This document shows, piece by piece, positions 1-6,136 of a stretch of DNA of 10,608 nt. The stretch is from Alphaproteobacteria bacterium (GTDB lineage Bacteria; Pseudomonadota; Alphaproteobacteria; Micavibrionales; CSBR16-224), in the NCBI GenBank assembly GCA_007116755.1, contig SKHU01000119.1:1-10608 (forward strand), read 5' to 3'. The first letter of the stretch is position 1. Each line of letters begins with the position of its first letter. Under the pieces are notes generated by a model that had not been told where the DNA came from, ran no database searches, and saw only the letters and a program-made list of their open reading frames with translations. A program made the position numbers and the translations under genes.

Positions 1-1139
1 ATACACTGCTTGAACTGGCGGCTGTCGCCGTCATCTCCGGTATTGTGCTCAGCGGCATCATCGGTATTACCGCTCCGGTCATGCGAGGAGCGGCTGTAAA
101 ATCGACAAATGCCGATATTGCCCGCATCAACACGGCCATCTCCCTTTATGTCCAGCGCAATAACCGTATTCCCTGTCCGGCACATCCGAATGCCGCAGCA
201 GCGGCGGAGCCGTACGGTGCGGAACGCGGCAGCGGTCCGGAAGGAACGGCACTCGGTTCGTGCAGCGGCGTGAATACGGAAGGGATTGTACCGTTCCGGA
301 CTCTGGGGCTTAGCGAAAGCGATGTGCGCGACGGCTGGGGAAATTTCTTTACATACCGGGTCAGCCCGGCCTTTACGGCCGATCCGTTCGCGGTCGGTAA
401 TATTCATGCGCGCTGTCGCAGGGAAACCGCATGGTTTGATACGGGCGGACAGTTTTTAATACCCGGCCCCGGCGGCGGCGGCGCGAGCTTTATCGACACC
501 GGAAATCTTAACTTTGGCGGCGGGCCGGGCGGCGGTGGCGGCGGCGGTGCTGGCGGCGGAGGCGGTGCTGGTGGCGGAGGCGGCGCTGGTGGCGGAGGCG
601 GTGCTGGTGGCGGAGGCGGTGCTGGTGGCGGAGGCGGCGCTGGTGGCGGAGGCGAAGAGGAAGATGAGGTGGAAATTACTTTTGCCGATAGCGGTACGCG
701 TATTAGAAACTTTCAAAAGGCACGATTTTGCTGTCCGGATATCGTGCCTTTCGATCCGGATACGGATCTTGTCATTCTGGACGGTGCCGGCGGAACATCT
801 GTCTGGCCGTTCACACGCAGCGCAGACGGATATGATGCGGCAGATGTCATCGTGCCTGAGCCTGAATTCGATCCGGCAACGGATAACGTAACCGTGCCGG
901 TATTTGTTCTGGTCAGTCACGGTATCAACGGTCTGGGAGCGTTTCTTGAGGACGGCTCGCGCCGTCCGCTAACAGGCGCAAGTCCGCACGAGCTTGAAAA
1001 TGCCAACGGCGACCGTTTTTTTGTCAGCCGCGAATTTTCACAGGCCGGCGGCGGTGAATATTTTGACGATATTGTTTTCTGGCGCACACAGGATCAGATC
1101 TATCTGCAATCGGGCGCAGGAAGTTGCGGCTTGCCCTGA
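1..1139 (+). CDS. Pseudopilin-like protein 1, poly-Gly insert (5' partial)
   Basis: The gene enters from the left edge; its reading frame starts at base 3, and the true start with the leader peptide lies outside. The first visible residues, TLLELAAVAVISGIVLSG, are the methylation motif and hydrophobic helix of a class III signal peptide (type IV prepilin/pseudopilin family), with the Glu of LLEL at the expected +5. The codon before Thr ends in 'at', so +1 could be Tyr. The globular part has six cysteines (in IPCPA, GSCSG, HARCRRE, RFCCP and the terminal SCGLP) and the blocks PFRTLGL, DGWG and SHGINGLGAF. Between the HARCRRE block and RFCCP lies a Gly/Ala tract followed by the acidic run EEEDEVE. 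Family assignment is firm; the function (minor pilin or pseudopilin of a type II/IV-like system) is inferred. It is the first of three tandem paralogs, and its stop overlaps a promoter for the next gene. Confidence 0.85.
   Translation, partial: TLLELAAVAVISGIVLSGIIGITAPVMRGAAVKSTNADIARINTAISLYVQRNNRIPCPAHPNAAAAAEPYGAERGSGPEGTALGSCSGVNTEGIVPFRTLGLSESDVRDGWGNFFTYRVSPAFTADPFAVGNIHARCRRETAWFDTGGQFLIPGPGGGGASFIDTGNLNFGGGPGGGGGGGAGGGGGAGGGGGAGGGGGAGGGGGAGGGGGAGGGGEEEDEVEITFADSGTRIRNFQKARFCCPDIVPFDPDTDLVILDGAGGTSVWPFTRSADGYDAADVIVPEPEFDPATDNVTVPVFVLVSHGINGLGAFLEDGSRRPLTGASPHELENANGDRFFVSREFSQAGGGEYFDDIVFWRTQDQIYLQSGAGSCGLP
549..653 (+). repeat. 18-bp in-frame tandem repeat encoding (Ala-Gly5)n
   Basis: Nearly six copies of an 18-bp unit, gct-ggt-ggc-gga-ggc-ggt/ggc, encode Ala-Gly-Gly-Gly-Gly-Gly repeats inside pseudopilin 1. 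Copies differ only at a few third positions (ggc/ggt). The unit is a multiple of three, so copy-number change would alter tract length without breaking the frame. The tract is preceded by an irregular Gly-rich stretch from about 520. Confidence 0.95.
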
Positions 1140-1164
1140 CATAGGTTTTGGCACAGAATATAAT
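1136..1164 (+). promoter_or_regulatory. sigma70-type promoter for pseudopilin genes 2 and 3
   Basis: CTGACA (1136-1141; five of six match TTGACA) is followed after exactly 17 bp by a perfect TATAAT (1159-1164). The -35 box overlaps the TGA stop of gene 1 (1137-1139). Predicted transcription starts near 1171, leaving a leader of about 36 nt before the ATG at 1208. A dyad, GGCAC (1150-1154) with GTGCC (1170-1174), is centred on the -10 box with additional inner symmetry (ATAT-A-ATAT), which could be an operator. Activity is inferred from sequence alone. Confidence 0.55.
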
Positions 1165-1207
1165 ATAACGTGCCGGTTTCGGGCAGAAAAACAAAAAGGG
1201 AAAACGA

Positions 1208-2251
1208 ATGAGGCCCCCTGTCTATAAGAATTGCAAGACGCCTGTGCCCGAAAGGTTGCGCATCAACGGTTTTACGCTTGTGGAAGTTGCCGCTGTTACG
1301 GCTGTTCTGGGGATTATTATCGCCGGTATTCTCGCGATTATTCAGCCGATGTCCCGTGCCGCCGCCCTGAAAACCACCAAGGCCAACATGTCCCGCGCCG
1401 TCGATGCGCTGGCCGGTTACGTGCATCAATATAACCGGCTTCCCTGTCCGGCCGACCCCGATCGTCAAAACGCGGTGGAACCCTACGGCGCGGAGCGCGG
1501 CAGCGGCGCGTCCGGCAACAGTTTCGGCAATTGCAGCGGCACGGATGTAGAGGGCGTTCTGCCCTTCCGTACACTCGGCCTGACGGAGGGAGAAGCAAAA
1601 GACGGATGGGGACGTTTTTTTACCTATCGTGTCAGCCCCGCTTTCGCGCAAAATCCGAATGCGGGCAATGTCCATGCGCGTTGCCGCCGTGAAAGCGTAT
1701 GGTTTGATACGGGCGGAGCACTGGTGATCGGCGGCGGCGGCGGCGATGTGATTTTTTCCAACACCGGAAATATCAATATTACTAGCGGCGGCGGCCCCGG
1801 TGTCGGCTTGCGCAACCGCAATGCGCAAAAGGCGCGGTTTTGCTGTCCCGGCACGGCTCCCTTCGGACCGGCGACGGATATTGTCATTCTGGACGGTGCC
1901 GGCGGCACGCCGATCTGGCCGTTTACGCGCAGTTCGTCCGATTATGACGATGTCAACGAGGTCATCGAGGATCCGGCGTTCAATCCGGCGAGCGATAATG
2001 TGACCGTTCCCGCAATGGTACTGGTCAGCCACGGACGCAACGGTCTGGGCGCATTTACGGAAGCCGGAGCGCGTATTCCTCTGGCCGGAGCCAGTCCGCA
2101 TGAAATAGAAAACGCCAACGGAGACCGTAATTTTGTCAGCCGGATTTACAGTGAAGGCGGCGGCGATGAATATTTTGACGATCTTGTTGTCTGGCGCACG
2201 CAGGATCACCTTTATACGGAGGCCGGCGGCGGCAGTTGCGGTCTTCCCTGA
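1208..2251 (+). CDS. Pseudopilin-like protein 2, short-insert form
   Basis: A 347-residue protein starting at ATG 1208, preceded by a purine-rich AAAAAGGG seven bases upstream. A basic 21-residue leader ends in Gly21, followed by FTLVEVAAV with Glu26 at +5 and a hydrophobic helix to about residue 45: a textbook prepilin peptidase site. The mature part shares with its neighbours LPCPADP, an invariant GAERGSG, PFRTLGL, DGWG, TYRVSPAF, HARCRRE, QKARFCCP, VLVSHGRNGLGAF, ASPHEIENANGD, YFDDLV-WRTQD and a terminal SCGLP, including all six cysteines. Its variable position holds only about 35 residues (a Gly5 turn, then SNTGNINI), so it probably represents the basic scaffold. The periplasmic/inner-membrane location and assembly into a pseudopilus are inferred from family membership. 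The likely operon is 2-3, with 38 bp between them. Confidence 0.88.
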   Translation: MRPPVYKNCKTPVPERLRINGFTLVEVAAVTAVLGIIIAGILAIIQPMSRAAALKTTKANMSRAVDALAGYVHQYNRLPCPADPDRQNAVEPYGAERGSGASGNSFGNCSGTDVEGVLPFRTLGLTEGEAKDGWGRFFTYRVSPAFAQNPNAGNVHARCRRESVWFDTGGALVIGGGGGDVIFSNTGNINITSGGGPGVGLRNRNAQKARFCCPGTAPFGPATDIVILDGAGGTPIWPFTRSSSDYDDVNEVIEDPAFNPASDNVTVPAMVLVSHGRNGLGAFTEAGARIPLAGASPHEIENANGDRNFVSRIYSEGGGDEYFDDLVVWRTQDHLYTEAGGGSCGLP

Positions 2252-2289
2252 GCCGCGCGGCAGAGGATGGATAGAGGGAGTAAGAAGCT

Positions 2290-3870
2290 ATGGCAGTACC
2301 GCAGACGGTAAAATTGAGAGGGCGGAAAAAGACCCCGCCGGCGTCTCAAAAAAACAGTGAGGCGGGGTTTATCCTTGCCATTACCGCCATTGTTATGATC
2401 GCGGCGGCGATTTTTTTTATTTCCATGATCGCGCTCGGCATTTCCAATTTGCGCGAAGCCAGCGAAGTGGAAACGGAAAAACGTATGGATGCGGTCAGCC
2501 GAGCCCTTTCCGCCTATGCCCAGCGGCATTACCGCATCCCCTGTCCGGCAGAACCGGATGAATCAAATACGGATCAGCCCTTTGGCACAGAGCGCGGCAG
2601 CGGCGCGGCGGGTCTGGATTACGGCGATTGTCCATTTGCAGAGGATCAGGAGGGAATTCTGCCGTTCCGCACGCTCGGTCTTGATCCGGCTTTGGCGCGG
2701 GATGCGTGGGGCAACTGGATGACTTATGCCGTTAACCCCGCCTTTACGGTCGATCCGGACGACGATACGCTGACGGTGCATGCCGCCTGCCGCGTAGTCG
2801 GGCGCTGGTTTGAGGGAGTCGTGATCGGCGGCGGAGGCGGTCTTGTACAGTTTGAAGAAGGGGTCAATGTCAATATCAGCGATATGAAAGTCCTGATTAT
2901 CGGCGGCGACGGCTCGGATGTCGAGATCATCAACAATACGCAGGCGATCCGCCTTGAGGATAACGATTATGTCAGAATCGGCGGCGGTATCGGCAGCAGT
3001 AATGTCAGAATTATCGGCAATGCGCAGGGGATGCGCGCCAACGGCAATAAACGCCTTGAAATCGGCGGCAACGGCAATATCGAATTCATCGACAACAACA
3101 ATGTCCGCATGCTGGATAATGACGAACTTGTTTTCGGCGCCAACAGCAATCTGATTATCGAAGACAACGACGGTCAGGTGATTATGGAGTATATTGTCGA
3201 TAACCGCCTTGCCGATGGCGGCGCCACGGCGGGCGGCGCGGTTTTCACGGCCGGTGCGGGCACGGTTGATATTTCCGGAAATACCAGCTTTGCCGCCAAC
3301 GGTTTCAACGGAGGTTTTAATGCAGGCGGCGGAAACGGGGCGATTTTAATCCGCGATAACCAGCATGTCAGGCTGGAAGGCACAGGCGAGGATGACGATT
3401 TTGATGAAGATGACGTATTCGGCGGATTGCGCAATTTCAATCCGCAAAAGGCGCGGTTCTGCTGCCCCAACCTGCCGGTTCTGGAAACCGCGTTCGGCCC
3501 CGCCCCCGCTGTTTTGAATGCGGCCGGAACACTGATATGGGAAGATGACGTGCCGCTTGATCCGGACGAATACGGCCCGGCCAACCGCCCGGGCGGTGCG
3601 GCTTTGGGGCAGAATATAGAGGCGATGGCTTTTGTTCTGATCAGCCACGGCATGAACGGCAGCGGAGCTTACATATCGACCGGTGCGCGGCTGCCGACAG
3701 GGGGGCTGAGCGCCAATGAATTGGAGAATACCAATGAAAACGGCGTCTATGTTATTGCGCCGCGCACGGATTTGGGGGTGGCCGGATATTACGATGATCT
3801 TGTGCTTTGGAAAACCCAGCGCGAACTCTTCAATATGACGGGGCACGGCAAATGTACCGTACCGAACTGA
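2290..3870 (+). CDS. Pseudopilin-like protein 3, large beta-solenoid-like insert, lacks Glu+5
   Basis: A 526-residue protein from ATG 2290, with GAGGGAG nine bases upstream. A basic leader ends at Gly26 and is followed by FILAITAIVMIAAAIFFISM. The hydrophobic helix is intact but +5 is Ile31 instead of Glu. In type II secretion the pseudopilin without Glu5 is GspK, which is also large and carries an inserted domain; the analogy is inferred. The scaffold blocks of the two upstream paralogs are present (IPCPAEP, GTERGSG, PFRTLGL, DAWG, RFCCPN, SHGMNG, YYDDLVLWKTQ, terminal GKCTVPN), with all six cysteines. Residues about 177-385 are an insert: Gly-rich turn, then Asn/Asp-rich repeats of about 25 residues (211-306), then a Gly/Ala/Asn-rich part and an acidic run (EDDDFDEDD). 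It is the last gene before a bidirectional terminator. Confidence 0.87.
   Translation: MAVPQTVKLRGRKKTPPASQKNSEAGFILAITAIVMIAAAIFFISMIALGISNLREASEVETEKRMDAVSRALSAYAQRHYRIPCPAEPDESNTDQPFGTERGSGAAGLDYGDCPFAEDQEGILPFRTLGLDPALARDAWGNWMTYAVNPAFTVDPDDDTLTVHAACRVVGRWFEGVVIGGGGGLVQFEEGVNVNISDMKVLIIGGDGSDVEIINNTQAIRLEDNDYVRIGGGIGSSNVRIIGNAQGMRANGNKRLEIGGNGNIEFIDNNNVRMLDNDELVFGANSNLIIEDNDGQVIMEYIVDNRLADGGATAGGAVFTAGAGTVDISGNTSFAANGFNGGFNAGGGNGAILIRDNQHVRLEGTGEDDDFDEDDVFGGLRNFNPQKARFCCPNLPVLETAFGPAPAVLNAAGTLIWEDDVPLDPDEYGPANRPGGAALGQNIEAMAFVLISHGMNGSGAYISTGARLPTGGLSANELENTNENGVYVIAPRTDLGVAGYYDDLVLWKTQRELFNMTGHGKCTVPN
2920..3207 (+). repeat. Degenerate ~25-residue protein repeats (beta-solenoid-like)
   Basis: Within pseudopilin 3, three clear units and a partial fourth begin at V211, V239, I264 and L288 (28, 25, 24 and about 19 residues). 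The common pattern is a hydrophobic triplet, then Asn/Asp, a small variable patch, an Arg plus hydrophobic, Asp/Asn-x-Asp/Asn, hydrophobic-x-Ile/Phe-Gly and a Gly/Ser/Asn-rich turn. Alternating hydrophobics with Asn turns are typical of right-handed parallel beta-helices. At DNA level the units have diverged, so this is an old duplication. Confidence 0.7.
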
Positions 3871-3884
3871 CCTGATCCCGCCAT

Positions 3885-3926
3885 AAAAAAAGCCGCCGCA
3901 TTCGTTGTGAGTGCGGCGGATTTTTT
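3885..3926. terminator. Bidirectional rho-independent terminator
   Basis: Stem CCGCCGCA (3893-3900) pairs with TGCGGCGG (3912-3919) around an 11-nt loop, with one extra T-G pair inside. It is flanked on the left by seven A (3885-3891) and on the right by ATTTTTTC (3920-3927), giving a T-tract on both strands. It sits between the convergent stops of pseudopilin 3 (3870) and the TPS exoprotein (3953), so it can end both transcripts. Confidence 0.88.
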
Positions 3927-3952
3927 CTGAACGGATTTATCTGTGTGTCCGG

Positions 3953-6049
3953 TTATTCGATTTCGCAGGAACCGCCTTCCAGGAAGGTGTTCGCACATTG
4001 AATATCCGGATCGACCATGCCGGTTTCATCATCGCCGCCTGCTGCGGTTTCGATGCCGGCCAGCCGCTCGGCAATTGCATCCATGTCGTCCTCGCCTCCG
4101 GCTGCGGTTTCAATCGCCGCCAGTTGCGCCACCGTCATCGGTGCGGATCCGAGACCGCGCGTGCTCATATTGACATCTGTCGTCAGAACCTGAGTTTCAA
4201 ACCCTTCAAACGGCAGATCCAGCACCAGCGTGTTGTCGGCATAGGACAGGATCGGACGTCCAAGCGGATCAATCAGCACGACCGGGCCGAATGTCGTGAT
4301 GCCTGCAGGTTCAACCGGCTCGGGCTCGGGATCGGGATCGGGATCGGGATCGGGATTGGGATCGGGATTGGGATCTTCAGGAGGCGTCCATTCCGGAGCA
4401 TCTGGAGCCGTCACTTGGCAGGCATTACCAGCCGCTGCAAAACAGTTCTGGTTATTTGGAGGCGTTCCGTCAGCGACCTGTTTGGCTTTAACTGTGATTT
4501 TCCCGCCATTCAAATCCGTATCCGTATAAAACTTGTTTTGTGAACCATCGCCGCCCTGTTCTTGACCTTGACCTTGACCTTGACCTTGGCCTTGGCCTTG
4601 GCCTTGACCTTGGCCTTGGCCTTGGCCTTGACCACCTTGACTGGTTTTAAAGAAACGTTTGCTCATTTCCTCAAGTGTAAGCTTTAAATCATCCCACCAG
4701 CTTGTGCCATCTTCAATAACATCGATACCGCCGCCTTCGTCGCCGCCCGTCGTATTGATGTTATTGCCTTGCATGTTCAGCGCACCGCTTGAGTCGGCCG
4801 TTGCTTCAATCCATACGTCTCCGCCTGCCGTCGTGATCCCGGTATGCAGCATTTTAACGGTCGCGCCGGTCAAGAATACGTTGCCTCCGCCTGATGCAAG
4901 AACAATGCCTTCCCCGTTATTGCCCAACAAGTCCAGCCCGTCTGTGGTTGTCATTTCGATATCGCCACCTGCCGTTAAAATCCACGTGTTGGGGCGAATA
5001 TGGATGTTTTTAGCTGTCAGCACCGCATCACCGCCATCTGTAAAGATAGAGCTGTGCGGCAGCATATCAATGTCTTTCTGTGCGGAAACCGTTACTGTTC
5101 CTGTAGCGTTTATGCTGTCGCTGATCTTGACATCCGTACCGGACAGCAACACAACGCCGTCTTTGGTTTTTGTCAAGGAGCGTGCCTGAATATAGCCGCT
5201 GTGGTTGATGACCGAATCGACAACTCCGCTTGCATCCGCCGCCGTCATGACGACGGAACCGCTATCGGCAAAAATCTGGCCGCTATTGGACGCTTCCAGC
5301 GTGTCGGATTCACCAACACCGAGATAAAGCAGACCGTCGCCGAAAAGATCAACGCCGAACGTATCGCCCGCGCCCAGAACAACTTTTCCAACATTGGCGC
5401 GGATAATACCGTTATTCTCAACCGAAGGCGCGACCAGCGCCGCCAGCCCCGTATCGGCCACGCTGATTTTTCCGTGGTTGACGATCCCGGCATTTTTGGC
5501 ACCGGCGATATCAAAGTCAAACTCATTGCCTGCCGTCATAAAGGCCGAATCGGCAATATCCGCCGTCGAGGCGATAAATCCCGCCGTGTCGATATTGGCA
5601 TTTGCGCCGAAGACCAGACCGTTCGGGTTGATGATGATAACCTGACCGTTGGCCAGCAGATTCCCGTTGATTGTCGAAAGCTGTGTACTGTTATACACGC
5701 GGTTTAGAGCGATGGAGCCGGTCGAAGGCTGGTGAAACTGTGTTGTGTGTCCTTCGGGAATATCAAAGGAATCCCAGTTGATGACCGTGCGATCCGTGTG
5801 CTGGTGAATATTAACGTGATCGGTTCCGGTTCCGGTGATATCGGCAGATCCCTGCACGACCGTGCCGCCCGTCGGATTGGCAAGCGCATTCGGCGTTGCC
5901 ATCAGCAGAGAGACCGCAACACCGCCCAGCAATAGAAATTTTGTGCAGATATTAAAGACCTGACTGCCTTTTTTGCGCAGCTTCCAGCGGAATTCCTGCT
6001 TGGCGCTGTCTCTAATAATTGCTTCAATGCCGCCGTTCTTATTCTTCAT
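3953..6049 (-). CDS. Two-partner secretion exoprotein (TpsA, FHA-type N-domain)
   Basis: A 698-residue protein. I chose ATG at 6049 because GGAGA lies eight bases upstream; an in-frame GTG at 6064 has no such site. An extended signal peptide (basic N-region of about 37 residues, hydrophobic FLLLGGVAVSLLMA, cleavage after Ala57 in ALA-NP) is typical of TPS exoproteins. Residues about 60-210 are the haemagglutination-activity/TPS domain: NW-SF-I, L-NRV, L-ANGQV, INPNGLVFG (NPNG at 141-144), IASTADI. Short beta-helix-like repeats follow to about 440, then a Gly-Gln repeat (about 473-497), Cys536/Cys544, an Asp/Asn-Pro stalk (about 558-576), a duplicated IETAAGG element, and Cys685-X9-Cys695 near the C-terminus. 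It is small for the family, with no toxin-like C-domain or VENN motif. It lies downstream of its transporter in one operon and is presumably exported and surface-located; the target is unknown. Confidence 0.88.
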   Translation of the reverse strand: MKNKNGGIEAIIRDSAKQEFRWKLRKKGSQVFNICTKFLLLGGVAVSLLMATPNALANPTGGTVVQGSADITGTGTDHVNIHQHTDRTVINWDSFDIPEGHTTQFHQPSTGSIALNRVYNSTQLSTINGNLLANGQVIIINPNGLVFGANANIDTAGFIASTADIADSAFMTAGNEFDFDIAGAKNAGIVNHGKISVADTGLAALVAPSVENNGIIRANVGKVVLGAGDTFGVDLFGDGLLYLGVGESDTLEASNSGQIFADSGSVVMTAADASGVVDSVINHSGYIQARSLTKTKDGVVLLSGTDVKISDSINATGTVTVSAQKDIDMLPHSSIFTDGGDAVLTAKNIHIRPNTWILTAGGDIEMTTTDGLDLLGNNGEGIVLASGGGNVFLTGATVKMLHTGITTAGGDVWIEATADSSGALNMQGNNINTTGGDEGGGIDVIEDGTSWWDDLKLTLEEMSKRFFKTSQGGQGQGQGQGQGQGQGQGQGQGQGQEQGGDGSQNKFYTDTDLNGGKITVKAKQVADGTPPNNQNCFAAAGNACQVTAPDAPEWTPPEDPNPDPNPDPDPDPDPEPEPVEPAGITTFGPVVLIDPLGRPILSYADNTLVLDLPFEGFETQVLTTDVNMSTRGLGSAPMTVAQLAAIETAAGGEDDMDAIAERLAGIETAAGGDDETGMVDPDIQCANTFLEGGSCEIE
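4321..4374 (-). repeat. Hexamer repeat encoding Asp/Asn-Pro stalk
   Basis: Nine hexamers on the + strand, of type cggga(t/c)/gggatt variants, encode on the minus strand a run of Asp-Pro, Asn-Pro and Glu-Pro dipeptides in the exoprotein. Such Pro-rich runs are usually extended, stiff spacers. The unit keeps frame on expansion or contraction. Confidence 0.9.
4561..4632 (-). repeat. Hexamer repeat (CTTGAC/CTTGGC)12 encoding Gly-Gln
   Basis: Twelve uninterrupted hexamers, four CTTGAC, three CTTGGC, one CTTGAC, three CTTGGC, one CTTGAC, read on the minus strand as Gly-Gln dipeptides. The near-perfect array is prone to slippage, and its six-base unit preserves the reading frame. Confidence 0.95.
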
Positions 6050-6078
6050 GCTTGCTTTCTCCACATGTTAACTTTTTA

Positions 6079-6106
6079 TTAAGAAATTGGATATGCAAAT
6101 TCTTAA
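6079..6106 (-). other. Small AT-rich hairpin between tpsB and tpsA
   Basis: TTAAGAA (6079-6085) is complementary to TTCTTAA (6100-6106) with a 14-nt loop, in the 87-bp gap between the transporter stop and the exoprotein start. It has no GC-rich stem or T-tract, so it is not a convincing terminator; it could stabilise or process the operon mRNA. Function is unproven. Confidence 0.3.
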
Positions 6107-6136
6107 CATATCACAGGCGGGAAAGCAAGTATTTTT

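Noticed and set aside
456..920. Minus-strand open frame with Ala-Ser/Thr repeats opposite pseudopilin 1
   Set aside because: It is the antisense reading of the Gly/Ala repeat; it has no ribosome site and the plus-strand frame carries conserved pilin motifs.
2252..2261. Palindrome GCCGCGCGGC after pseudopilin gene 2 as a terminator
   Set aside because: It has no loop and no T-tract, and gene 3 follows after 38 bp.
3911..4543. Plus-strand open frame with Gly-Ile repeats
   Set aside because: It is the complement of the exoprotein 3' end, caused by the hexamer array, and would start inside the terminator.
4561..4632. Regular repeats as a CRISPR array
   Set aside because: The units are 6 bp with no spacers and are translated as Gly-Gln.
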